A stretch of DNA of 64,000 bases. Origin: Planococcus sp. ISL-109. GTDB taxonomy: Bacteria; Bacillota; Bacilli; Bacillales_A; Planococcaceae. The stretch is taken from NCBI RefSeq assembly GCF_018613655.1, contig NZ_JAGGPW010000004.1, positions 53,586 to 117,585 of the forward strand, given 5' to 3'. Below, in pieces: positions 52,316-60,490 of this stretch. The translations under genes were made by a program, and so were the position numbers. Below the pieces are notes generated by a model. It was not told the DNA's origin. It was given only the letters and a program-made list of their open reading frames with translations, and made no database searches. Position 1 is the stretch's first letter; each line of letters begins with the position of its first letter.

Positions 52316-52714
52316 GTGACAGAAACAAACTCACTGGCATTAACGGCTGAGAAAGTAAACGGATTTATGGGCACAGAAGTGGAAGTAAATACAGAATTTT
52401 GGCAGCTTAAGAAACGGATGATCGAAGTGCACAAGAGCCCCGGTATGTGTGTTGGCTGGTCACTGGACCTCGCGGTTTCCTTCAAAATATTTCGTGATGG
52501 CCGGGAAGCTGTTAATGAAGCTGAAGTCTTTCTTCTTCCCGAAGAACTGCCACTTTTTACAGAGGCATTGATACAGCACCCTATTTTATTGCCCGTCAGT
52601 TATTCGCAGCACCTGTCAATGGAGCACGGCATGTCTTGCATTCGATTAAAATCCCAGGAGCCTTTCGAAGATTTTGCTGAACGCCTTTCCGAAGCGCTCT
52701 GTGCACTGGGATAA
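52316..52714 (+). CDS. Unknown family A, copy 1 (DUF1259-like pattern)
   Basis: A 132-residue soluble protein, clear paralogue of 54065-54496: both have TxSLA at the start, a TEVE strand, VxFLLPEE and MEHG/LEHG followed by a C-terminal helix ending SEAL/YEAL. The AEVFLLPEELPLFTEALIQ segment followed by a mid-strand and a C-terminal FAERLSEAL helix resembles the LppY/LpqO (DUF1259) layout, but the His motifs of that family are not kept. GTG start at 52316, eight bases after AGAAGGAG. First gene of a partly duplicated cassette; function unknown. Confidence 0.7.
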   Translation: MTETNSLALTAEKVNGFMGTEVEVNTEFWQLKKRMIEVHKSPGMCVGWSLDLAVSFKIFRDGREAVNEAEVFLLPEELPLFTEALIQHPILLPVSYSQHLSMEHGMSCIRLKSQEPFEDFAERLSEALCALG

Positions 52715-52768
52715 AGAAATGAGCAGAGGAACGTGGGATAAGAGTTGATTTAAGAGGGGGAAGTGAAA

Positions 52769-53131
52769 ATGGAAACGATGGAGCAATTGCCTCAAAAATC
52801 GGTTGGCTATTATTTTTTCAGATCCAAAGATGTGCATGTGGAAAATGGATCGGCTTTTCTCACTTTCTTTGTTCGCCTGACAAGAGAAACTTCCTTTAGA
52901 AAAGAAGGGAAGGTACAGACCCAGGTTCAGTCGGTATGGGTGGACGTAGATGATGTGATGTTGGGACACGCATCTGAAAAAGTAAGAGCATTACCGGATT
53001 GCAAGCAGCGATACGAACTCACACAAAGTGTCTTCTATAGCTTATGTCGTTTATCCAAGAGTTGTCCTGAAGAACTCTTTTACATCACGCCCTATCACCG
53101 GAAATCCCCGCACAAGGAATTCATTACCTGA
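52769..53131 (+). CDS. Unknown family B, copy 1
   Basis: A 120-residue protein, paralogue of 55041-55436. Shared landmarks: IPQKSV/LPQKSV, YFFxSKDVH, FxRLxRE, QTQV, W-V-DD, HA-EKV, P-C and LSK-CP-EL followed by I-PY. Strong conservation of the last Cys-Pro segment suggests a folded functional core. No family is recognised; there is no membrane segment. ATG at 52769, eight bases after GAGGGGG, 54 bp behind family A, so probably co-transcribed. Confidence 0.7.
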   Translation: METMEQLPQKSVGYYFFRSKDVHVENGSAFLTFFVRLTRETSFRKEGKVQTQVQSVWVDVDDVMLGHASEKVRALPDCKQRYELTQSVFYSLCRLSKSCPEELFYITPYHRKSPHKEFIT

Positions 53132-53283
53132 AATCGCATCCTAAACTGCCAAAGCAGGCACAAGCGAAATTTATAGTTAGCTACGTTTTTTTAATCAAAT
53201 CAGAATTCGGAATAATTGCTCTTCTCCCCTGCCAACTATGTGACTAATGAGTGTAAAGAACAATACCGAGGAGGATGAATCAG

Positions 53284-53424
53284 ATGACTACTATTTTAAA
53301 GGAAGAAACAACAATGGATAACCAAACTAAAAGCTATTTGCAAATGTACGAGGAATATATCAGCGGCTACAAACAATACAAAATGGAAAAAGCTGCGCTG
53401 TGCACTAAAACAGCGAAGGTCTAA
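53284..53424 (+). CDS. Tyr-rich small protein, family C, copy 1
   Basis: A 46-residue protein, too short for ordinary gene calling but preceded by GAGGAGG. Its core MYEEYISGYKQYKMEK matches those of the small genes at 55520 and 55784 (consensus Y-E-Y-x-x-GYK-x-YK). It reads as one amphipathic, Tyr/Lys-rich helix. Function unknown. Confidence 0.65.
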   Translation: MTTILKEETTMDNQTKSYLQMYEEYISGYKQYKMEKAALCTKTAKV

Positions 53425-53458
53425 CATGTTGAGAAATGACAACAACTTAAAAAACAGT

Positions 53459-53663
53459 GAACCGAAGATTCGCTATCTCTGATCCAGCTTAGCAGAACAT
53501 ACGCTTTGCACTTTAGATTGATCGCATGCTCACCAATTAGGACCTGGCGAACATTTGCGGAATGACGAGGAAAGTGGTCAACCGGATGCTGAATGATTTG
53601 AAAAAGAGTGGACTTTTGACCTTGAGTGAAGAAAAACTCCTTGTTCAAGATAGTGAGCATTAA
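53459..53663 (+). pseudogene. Remnant of a Crp/Fnr-family regulator
   Basis: One frame gives KIRYL-stop-SSLAEHTL, the linker after the dimer helix of Crp/Fnr proteins. The next frame gives IDRMLTN-stop-DLANICGMTRKVVNRMLNDLKKSGLL, the exact form of their C-terminal winged HTH, ending at 53663. Two in-frame stops and a shift show decay; the cNMP-type sensor part is absent. Confidence 0.85.
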
Positions 53664-54064
53664 AAGTCAGAAACAAATTGTGAAAACTGCCCGATCTATT
53701 GATGCAAAATCGATTTGCAGAAGAGCTTGCCTATGAGCATGAGGATGACTTTTTTATCCGAAGTTTTCAATTTTTCAAAAAATCCTCTTGTGTGAGAAAT
53801 GTCACAGCACAAAATACATGGATAGTGTAGGTTTAAAGTAGTAGGTGTAAAGTATTAGGTATATATCTTAATTGTTTGGATATTTACGCGCTTTTTATCT
53901 GGGAGATGAAGGTTCAGAAACCCAGACCCTTTTATCGACTGATCCGGCATTCGCTAAAAAGATTCGTTCAAAAAGCCATTCTGCTTAGCCGAACTTATGT
54001 CGATTTATAGAAAGATGCGCCGATTATCAATTTTGCACAGTTAATAGAGAAAGAAGTGGTCTAA
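53664..54064. other. Gap between the Crp/Fnr remnant and the second cassette copy
   Basis: No supported gene. A short frame near 53690-53760 (RFAEELAYEHEDDFFIRSF) is protein-like but unassigned. A perfect TGTGA-N6-TCACA site lies at 53791-53806. Confidence 0.5.
53791..53806. promoter_or_regulatory. Crp/Fnr-type binding site
   Basis: TGTGAGAAATGTCACA is a perfect TGTGA-N6-TCACA palindrome, the site form used by B. subtilis Fnr and staphylococcal ArcR. It lies 259 bp before the second family A gene and next to a dead Crp/Fnr gene. Confidence 0.7.
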
Positions 54065-54496
54065 GTGGCAGGAACAGATTCATTGGCACAGGCAGCAGCG
54101 GAAATAAGCCAGTTAATGAACACAGAAGTTGAATGGACTTCGGGAATATGGAGTTTCAGGAAGAAACGAGCAGTCAAACTGGAGAACCGCACATCCGGTT
54201 TTTGCTGTTCACTGAATATAGATGTATCCTTTTATGGAATTTTAGAAGGCAGGTCTGCTGTTAACATGGCTGAAGTTTTCCTGCTGCCTGAAGAAGTTCC
54301 CATTATCACGTCAGCGCTCAAACAACAGGCCTTCTTATTTCCGGCAAACTACTTGCAGCAGGTGATGACGCTGGAACATGGATTGTGCTGTCTGGAACTC
54401 GAATCGCTTGAACCCGCTGAACATTTTGCAGGACGTCTTTATGAGGCGCTGCTGGTTCTTGAACAGCAAGTTCCAGTCATTACAAGAACCTCTTGA
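54065..54496 (+). CDS. Unknown family A, copy 2 (DUF1259-like pattern)
   Basis: A 143-residue paralogue of 52316-52714, related along its whole length (EVFLLPEEVPIITSALKQ, LEHGLCCLELESLEP), with a longer C-terminal tail. More Cys are present (FCCSL, GLCCLE) than in copy 1. GTG start after a weak GAAAGAAG site. No catalytic motif can be assigned. The divergence between the copies shows an old duplication rather than a recent one. Confidence 0.7.
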   Translation: MAGTDSLAQAAAEISQLMNTEVEWTSGIWSFRKKRAVKLENRTSGFCCSLNIDVSFYGILEGRSAVNMAEVFLLPEEVPIITSALKQQAFLFPANYLQQVMTLEHGLCCLELESLEPAEHFAGRLYEALLVLEQQVPVITRTS

Positions 54497-54649
54497 TTAC
54501 CCGATGATCTGCAGCTATGCACTATTGGCCTGCAAGAAAGAGTGCAGATGCTTGTGTTTGAAGAATATGCCGAAAAGAAAAATGTCTGCAAGAGAAGGCG
54601 CCTGAACCAGCGACTGGATAAGATGATTATGAAACGGGAGGTAACCGAC

Positions 54650-54856
54650 ATGTTAGTAAAAGAAGTGGATTTTAAGCTGCTAGACTTTGTTCAAACTGCC
54701 GAGGGAACATGGTTTTCTATCGGCTTCATGGACAACAAATGCAAGAAAACCCTTTCTAAAAAGACAGCTCGCTCGATGTATGAAAAAGGCCAAATCATAA
54801 GGAAATCAGAAAAAATTGATGGTAGAACTGTATGTGAGAATTTAAACCATTATTAA
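54650..54856 (+). CDS. Small 68-residue protein, family D
   Basis: Not recognised. It starts MLVKEVDFKLLDFV at 54650, nine bases after GGGAGGT; a longer frame to 54542 lacks a ribosome site. A basic stretch KKTLSKKTARSMYEKGQIIRK suggests nucleic-acid or surface binding. It lies between A2 and B2 and has no counterpart in the first cassette copy. Confidence 0.6.
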   Translation: MLVKEVDFKLLDFVQTAEGTWFSIGFMDNKCKKTLSKKTARSMYEKGQIIRKSEKIDGRTVCENLNHY

Positions 54857-55040
54857 ATAAGATTGTACAACCATTCCATTCTAACTACCCGCAGACTGCC
54901 AGAACCATTGGATAGGGAAGCAACAGGAAAAATACCCCCGTCACAACAATGGTTCCAGCAATCCGAAATCAGCTTGCTGGACGGATCGATTTCGTTTTCA
55001 TAAAGAATCTAACTGAAAAAGGGAAAGGAGAATCAAGAAG

Positions 55041-55436
55041 ATGGTGCAAAAACAGTCCATTCCTCAGAAATCAGTCACTTATTTCTTTCTCAAATCCAAA
55101 GATGTACACATGGGAAATGGGTTAACCTCCATTACTTTGTTCGCCAGGCTGGCGCGTGAAATCACTTCTTTCACGGGCCGGGAGAAACAGACGCAAGTTG
55201 ATACATTTTGGGTCCAAATCGATGATCTGGGGATGGACCACGCAACTGAAAAAGTGAAGACAATGCCAAATTGCATGGAGAAATACGAGGTGTCTGAACA
55301 AGTTTTTCGGCATTTACTGCAACTGTCCAAAAGGTGTCCGAACGAACTGTATGGCATTATTCCTTATTACGTGAAGGCCAATCGGGAGATGTTCCTTCCG
55401 TGGCAGGAGTTGGAACAAAGCTTGGAGAATTGCTGA
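55041..55436 (+). CDS. Unknown family B, copy 2
   Basis: A 131-residue paralogue of 52769-53131: IPQKSVTYFFLKSKDVH, ARLAREITSF, KQTQVDTFWVQIDDL, HATEKVKTMPNC and LSKRCPNELYGIIPYY. The C-terminus carries about 12 extra residues. The ATG follows AAAGGAG. It is next to family C genes, as copy 1 is, which argues that A, B and C act together. Confidence 0.7.
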   Translation: MVQKQSIPQKSVTYFFLKSKDVHMGNGLTSITLFARLAREITSFTGREKQTQVDTFWVQIDDLGMDHATEKVKTMPNCMEKYEVSEQVFRHLLQLSKRCPNELYGIIPYYVKANREMFLPWQELEQSLENC

Positions 55437-55519
55437 ACGGAAGCTGCCGGCAGCTATCAAAAGACAATGATTTATTGCTGAGCCATTCGCGCGGCAATAG
55501 GAAAAGGGAGGTGGACAGA

Positions 55520-55651
55520 ATGGGTGTTGGGGTAAAGAATCCTGTGAAAATGGCGCATGTGAATAAGCGGCGTCTGCAATCGTACAAGGAGTTTATCCGA
55601 GGCTATAAACAATACAAAGAAGAGAAAGAAAAAATTCTCAAAGGTATATAG
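55520..55651 (+). CDS. Tyr-rich small protein, family C, copy 2
   Basis: A 43-residue basic protein starting at ATG 55520 after GGGAGGTGG. Its core SYKEFIRGYKQYKEEKEK aligns with the small genes at 53284 and 55784. Upstream codons of the longer frame overlap family B and are not credible. Confidence 0.65.
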   Translation: MGVGVKNPVKMAHVNKRRLQSYKEFIRGYKQYKEEKEKILKGI

Positions 55652-55783
55652 GCACTGGTTCATAGAATATCTCCTAGATACAGATGTGCGCTTGCTGCAC
55701 GGAAACTTATGAGGAATTCAAGTAGTCGGCACAAAAGAAATAAATCCAAGTTCTTAAACAGACGATTCGAGGAGGAATAGCTC

Positions 55784-55948
55784 ATGGAAAAATATCAATC
55801 TGCGAAAGTGAAAGATACATTCAGTTGGAATATGTGCTACTACGAGGAATACATCGCCGGGTACAAATTGTATAAGCAATTGAAGAAAAAATGGGATGCC
55901 ATTGAAAAAGGGGAGACCCCAGATGCCATCCGGCAAATACTTGGCTAA
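55784..55948 (+). CDS. Tyr-rich small protein, family C, copy 3
   Basis: A 54-residue protein; the ATG follows GAGGAGG. CYYEEYIAGYKLYKQLKKKW carries the family pattern, followed by a unique tail GETPDAIRQILG. Its last codons overlap the start of the HTH protein at 55923 in another frame, so the two are translationally coupled. Confidence 0.7.
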   Translation: MEKYQSAKVKDTFSWNMCYYEEYIAGYKLYKQLKKKWDAIEKGETPDAIRQILG

Positions 55949-56150
55949 ATTCCGAGGTGAGGATGTCTATACGATGCTGTATCTTTACCACAGCAAAGGC
56001 GATTCTTCGGAAACTTTGGAGAGCCGATTTTCAATCGGGCAAGAAGCACTTCGAGGTTTTTTGGAAGGACGCTACAGGAGAGAATGCTATGAGAATTACA
56101 AAGCAGTTGAGAAGATGTTTCATAGAACCAGAACAGTTGCCGGGCTTTAG
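55923..56150 (+). CDS. Small HTH protein, family E
   Basis: A 75-residue basic protein overlapping the preceding small gene by 26 bp, starting at ATG 55923 behind GGGGAG. The middle (DVYTMLYLYHSKGDSSETLESRF, then SIGQEALRGFLEGRYRRECY) has the helix-turn-helix spacing of small phage-type DNA-binding proteins that end in a basic G-R/K segment. It is a candidate regulator of the cassette. DNA binding is inferred. Confidence 0.6.
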   Translation: MPSGKYLAKFRGEDVYTMLYLYHSKGDSSETLESRFSIGQEALRGFLEGRYRRECYENYKAVEKMFHRTRTVAGL

Positions 56151-56232
56151 AAGGAAGTCCTGCCTTATTTAGTTAGGTGGCATGATGGCGCCTTTCTGCT
56201 GGCTGGGTTGTTAAGTTGCTATTATAGAAAAA

Positions 56233-56290
56233 CACGTGTGTTGATTAACCAATAAATGACAGACCACTCCTGCTGCGCGCAAAATGCTCG
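56233..56290 (-). mobile_element. Solo end of the IS4-family element
   Basis: CACGTGTGTTGATTAACCA and the next ~38 bp match the left end of the IS copies at 57156 and 59924, covering the last transposase codons. The rest of this copy is gone. With the copy at 57156 it brackets the MBL hydrolase gene in the same orientation. Confidence 0.8.
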
Positions 56291-56339
56291 AGTGGAATAG
56301 GAGGAATCACTTAAAAGGACTTTGTGAAGGAGTAAAATA

Positions 56340-57137
56340 ATGAACATAACTTTCTATGGATATAATACGTTTGTAGTCAAATCCAAAGATAAGAAAATTG
56401 TTATTGACCCTGGTGGTGGTCTGTATTTCTTTAAAGGATGGTTGAAAAGTCTTATCCCACTATCGGAATGGGATGACATCACTCATATATTCGTAACACA
56501 TGGCGATCCAGATCATTACTGGTATGCAGACAGGATAGCTGAAAAATCAAGTGCGTCCATTATATGCAACAAAACAATGATACAAGAAATAGACGGTAAA
56601 CCATTGCTATTAGGACCCAGGAATAGAGGACTGGCCTTTACTACAGAAGTTGATAATTTACATACTATAGCTCCTTTTGAAACTATAAAGGTGGACGACA
56701 TGGACATAACCGGGGTGAAAACCGCTCATGGACCCCTAACTATTAAGCTAGGACCGTTTTCTAAAACACTAAAGCCCGGTCCTAAAGAAAGAATTGGATG
56801 GGGTTCTATCGGTTTTGAAATTCGATTGGACAGCAAAGTGATAATCAATTTAGGTGACACACTTATCCATAGAGAAGAATGGAAAACAATCAATTCCCCA
56901 GATATTTTAATGACCCCAATAGGTGGCGGAAAAGTACATAACACTATGGATGAAGATGAAGCACTGGAAACAGTTGAAATGATTAAACCTAAATTAGTTA
57001 TTCCGTGCCACTATAACTGCTCTGCTTTCCATAAAAAGAATGCAAATCCTGCTGATGAGATTTATTTTTATGATGAGGTAAGAAAAATGGGGGTTAATTG
57101 TGCTCTTTTGGAGGTCAACGAATCGATTGAAATATGA
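56340..57137 (+). CDS. MBL-fold metallo-hydrolase (UlaG-like)
   Basis: A 265-residue metallo-beta-lactamase-fold enzyme. The main motif is VTHGDPDHYW, a variant of HxHxDH in which the first His is kept and Gly replaces the second. Other ligands are His in GVKTAHGPL, Asp in NLGDTLIH and His in IPCHYNCSA. This is the UlaG/RomA-like subgroup. AT-rich codons differ from the core genes. The ATG is preceded by AAGGAG. It sits between two directly repeated IS4 ends, so it may have arrived as cargo. Confidence 0.8.
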   Translation: MNITFYGYNTFVVKSKDKKIVIDPGGGLYFFKGWLKSLIPLSEWDDITHIFVTHGDPDHYWYADRIAEKSSASIICNKTMIQEIDGKPLLLGPRNRGLAFTTEVDNLHTIAPFETIKVDDMDITGVKTAHGPLTIKLGPFSKTLKPGPKERIGWGSIGFEIRLDSKVIINLGDTLIHREEWKTINSPDILMTPIGGGKVHNTMDEDEALETVEMIKPKLVIPCHYNCSAFHKKNANPADEIYFYDEVRKMGVNCALLEVNESIEI

Positions 57138-57155
57138 GTAATTATTATTGGTTAT

Positions 57156-58109
57156 CACGTGTGTTGATTAACCAATAAATGACAGACTGCTCCTGTTGAG
57201 CGCAAAATACTCGTACAGAAATGTCGTCAGGGCATCCAGCCAAATCAAGGACAAGGTGCCAGTCAACAGTGTGCGCTGGGAGGCTAAAAGCGACAAGGCA
57301 GGCGTAGGGATGGTCAACTTTGTTTTTTGATAGAGCCACTGCACCAGCACATAAGTGATCAATGCCGCAAACAGTTGATTATAGACGGCATTGGGCGTTT
57401 GGCCGAATAACTTCGGCACATTCAGGTTCTGTTTGATCCAGCGGAAAAAGGATTCGATGCCCCAAACGCGCTTTGTAGATTTGAGCGCTGGTCTCAGCTG
57501 ACAGGTTGAGAAGATTGGTGACGACCCGAATTTCGTGTCCTTCATGATCCGTGAAAAAGACCATGCGGTGTCGTTTCGTTGAGCGCGATTGAGGCGTTCC
57601 CAGCCGGCAGGTGAAGTCACGGCTAACATTGGACCCTTTCTCTGGCAGGCGCTGCAGCGATTTGATGGTCGACAGTTCCACATTCTCTTTCACTCGGATG
57701 ACAAAATCCTGGTGATCCGATACGAACCGGTCAATGCGTTTGATGTTGAAATACGCCCGGTCCTGCACCAGGATAAACCGGCGGTCGGCCAAGCGTTCAC
57801 CGACCGGTCCATCGTGTACCAGACCGGTGGTTTCAACCACGTCTAGCGGCATACTGGTTTCGGGTGTATAGTTGACATGAAGCTTGATACCCGATAGTGA
57901 GCTTCCGCGCGGTGTCTTCGTAGCCGATGAGCTCCGTGAGCGTGGCCACTTCTTCATCTGTAATCAACTTTTGAATCAAGTTCGGGAACATGGTATTCTG
58001 TTTCATAAGGGACACCTCTTCCTGTAGTTGTTGGTTCGCACTTACAGTCTACAAGAAAGGTGTCTCTTTTTGTATTGATTTGGATTATTCTGGTTAATCA
58101 ACACGCGTG
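57156..58109 (-). mobile_element. Degenerate IS4-family insertion sequence
   Basis: A 954-bp element bounded by inverted ends CACGTGTGTTGATTAACCA (57156-57174) and TGGTTAATCAACACGCGTG (58091-58109). The minus-strand transposase is broken into at least three frames: an N-terminal part (IGYEDTARKLT), a DDE core (GIKLHVNYTPET, VQDRAYFNIKRID) and the YREK region (GIESFFRWIKQNLN). About 80 residues after the N-terminal part are missing. Immobile on its own. Confidence 0.88.
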
Positions 58110-58353
58110 ATAGAAAAAAGCAATAAAAAACGGAGAAAAGATCAAAAACTAACAATAAATCCGGAGGGACGATGCCAATGTATTGGCATCGTCCCTTTCT
58201 TGGCTAAATATAAGCGCTAAATAGATTCTCTGAAAAACAAAGAAACAATCAGTATGCAATAAAATTTTTCTGATTAAATATTTTCAAAAAACAGGTTACA
58301 TATCGTCATGTTATCGGAAGAGTGAGGACGACATAAAATTCTCGCTTTTTTCT
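58110..58353. other. Short AT-rich spacer
   Basis: It contains GGGACGATGCCAAT / ATTGGCATCGTCCC, a hairpin followed by TTTCTT (about 58168-58200), probably a terminator of a lost gene. No coding region. Confidence 0.5.
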
Positions 58354-58558
58354 ATGGAAGTAATTTTTGTGCTATTTGCGGGTGCAGCCGAAATCGTTTA
58401 TGCCGCAATGATGCCAAGAACGGATGGATTCACGAAACTGGGACCAAGCTTGTTTTGTGTCTTCTTCATTACGGTCAAGTATGTACTTACTCTCTTTATC
58501 CACTCGGACGAGATCCCTGTTGGAACCGCTTATGCGGTATGGGTGGGCATTGGCGCTG
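58354..58558 (+). pseudogene. Truncated small multidrug resistance (SMR) protein
   Basis: The first ~68 codons read as an EmrE/SugE-type protein: FVLFAGAAEIVYAAMMPRTDGFT with the membrane Glu of helix 1, then IPVGTAYAVWVGIGA. At about 58558 the reading runs into IS3 sequence, losing the fourth helix. There is no ribosome site clearly visible before the ATG. Dead fragment. Confidence 0.8.
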
Positions 58559-59090
58559 GCGGAAGATCGCAGAGATTTTCTTTTTTAATGTCTGTTCTTC
58601 ATCGGTTTTCTTTTGTTGATTTACGACCGCAGTCGTCGTTCCGTAATAGAAATTACTGCGGCTGATTCCGAGGACTTTGCACATTGCTGATACCGAATAG
58701 CGATCCTGATTCTTTTGGATAATCTCTATTTTTGTCCCATGATCAGCGCGGTTTGCTTTAAAATATCGACTTCCATCTCCAGTTGTTGAACGCGTTTTTT
58801 GTAGTCGATCAACTTTTGTTGTTCAGTTGTGCGATTCTCTTTTTCAATGAACGAATCGGAACGATGGGCCTGAGCGATCCAACGATCGAGCGAGGACGAG
58901 CCAACGTGATATTCTCGAATGATTTCCTTTTTGCTTTTGCCGTTTTCGACTAAATCGACCATCTGTTGCTTGAATTCACGCGAAAAAGCGCGACGATCTT
59001 GGGGCATAATAAGTACTCCTCTTCGGGGATTGATTTTGTTTTAGCTTACGCCCCCTTCATTTTTCTGTCCAAAAAAGTGTAGCCTATCCA
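58559..59090 (-). mobile_element. Truncated IS3-family element (orfA and start of orfB)
   Basis: The minus strand carries an intact orfA (59007-58726, 93 residues: FSREFKQQMVDLVENGKSKKEI then a leucine-zipper YKKRVQQLEMEVDILKQTAL) and the first ~35 codons of orfB (MCKVLGISRSNFYY). The DDE catalytic domain is missing. The outer end TGGATAGGCTACAC is at 59090. The inner side joins the SMR gene fragment directly. Confidence 0.85.
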
Positions 59091-59325
59091 ACTTTCCGGC
59101 GCAGTTCCACCGGCTCTTACTCGTCGATTTAATGTACAGTTCACCTCTACTTGGGGACAACAGCGCATTGCATAATGTTAATAAGGTCGTTTTCCCGGCT
59201 CCCGATGGGCCAACAAGTGTGGTGATTTTACCCTATGGAAAAGAGCCGGTCACTTCCTTCAGGATATGCACATCGCCAATCGAGAAACTGATGTTGTTAA
59301 AATATATAGAAGGTTTATAGTCCAT
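59091..59325 (-). pseudogene. 5' fragment of an ABC transporter ATPase (YbbL/FetA-like)
   Basis: It starts MDYKPSIYFNNISFSIGDVH and includes Walker A in VGPSGAGKTTLLTLCNALLSPSRG. A TAG interrupts it in SFP-stop-GKI and it is cut off by the IS3 end at 59090, so the signature and Walker B parts are absent. Confidence 0.8.
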
Positions 59326-59388
59326 CACCTCTTTCCATACAACAAACAGCACACAATCTCAGCCGTGTGCTGTTTGATTTCGCCCGTA

Positions 59389-59886
59389 TTATTCTTCCAG
59401 TTTTCTTGCAGCAAACTCGTCGTCCATTTTCAGGAAATACTCGCCGCCTTCTTCGATGCCTTTTAAGCGAATGATAATATCTCGGAACATTTTTTCTTCT
59501 TCCATTTGTTCTTCAATAAACCAATCCAAAAATGATAACGTGGCATGTTCCTGCAGTTCATCCGCCAAGGTTACCAGTGTATATATGTTTGCAGTCACTG
59601 ACTTCTCCTGCGCAAGTGAAGCTTCCATGACATCCAGGGCATTTGTATAATGGTTTTTAGGTTCTGTTAACGCCTGGAGTACAGGCTGTTCATTCATCGT
59701 CACCAGATATTGATAGAATTTCATCGCGTGAACATGTTCTTCTCTTGATTGGATTAAATAGAAATTGGCAAATCCATGGTACCCTTTTCCTGAAAAGTAT
59801 GACGCCATCGCTGTGTACGCATGCGCCGCCTGAAGTTCGTTATTGAATTGATCGTTTAACGCTTTTGTCAAATTTGTTGGTAGCAT
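59389..59886 (-). CDS. Ferritin (iron storage)
   Basis: A 165-residue four-helix ferritin: LNDQFNNELQAAHAYTAMASYF (Glu and Tyr of the ferroxidase site), SREEHVHAMKFY (Glu-x-x-His), and ELQEHATLSFLDWFIEEQMEEE. The length is normal for bacterial FtnA. The start is the ATG at 59886 with GAGGAGG upstream; the longer frame runs into the flanking IS copy. It is intact though surrounded by dead genes and IS fragments, so it may be under selection. Confidence 0.92.
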   Translation of the reverse strand: MLPTNLTKALNDQFNNELQAAHAYTAMASYFSGKGYHGFANFYLIQSREEHVHAMKFYQYLVTMNEQPVLQALTEPKNHYTNALDVMEASLAQEKSVTANIYTLVTLADELQEHATLSFLDWFIEEQMEEEKMFRDIIIRLKGIEEGGEYFLKMDDEFAARKLEE

Positions 59887-59923
59887 CTTGAATTCCTCCT
59901 CTATCTTATTTAGATTATTATAA

Positions 59924-60490
59924 CACGGGGTGTTGATTAACCAATGAATGACAGAATTCTCCTGCTGCGCGCAAAATGCTCGTGCAGAAACGTCGTCAAG
60001 GGATCCAGCCAAATCAGGGGAAAAGTGCTGTTCAATATCGTGCGCTGAAAAGCCACGAGCGATAAGGACGGCTTCCGCATGGCTGGCTTTGTCTTTTGAT
60101 ATAGCCATTGTACCAGCACATAAGCGATCAATGCCGCAAAAAGTTGATTATAGACGGCATTCGGCGTTTGGCGGAATAACTTCGGTACATTCAAGTTTTG
60201 TTTGATCCAGCGAAAAAACGATTCGATGCCCCACCGAGTTTTGTACATCGCCGCGACGGCTTCGGCCGAAACATGGCGCAGGCTCGTGACGACCCGGATT
60301 TCCTGTCCTTCATGGTCAGTGAAGAAGACAACGCAGTGGCGTTTCTTCAATCGCGATTAAGACGTATCGAGCCGGTAGGTGAAATCTCAGGGGATGTTGG
60401 TTCTGTCTTCCGGCAGACGCTGGATAAACCGTTGGTCGGCTAATTCTTCGCCGACCGGTCCGTCGTGTACCAAGCCGGTGGTTTCCACCA
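59924..60490 (-). mobile_element. IS4-family fragment, third copy
   Basis: It starts with CACGGGGTGTTGATTAACCA, the same end as 57156. The YREK portion of the transposase (RWGIESFFRWIKQNLN) is in one frame (60350-59937). Compared with the copy at 57156 about 110 bp are deleted near 60422 and the far end is missing beyond 60490. Confidence 0.85.
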
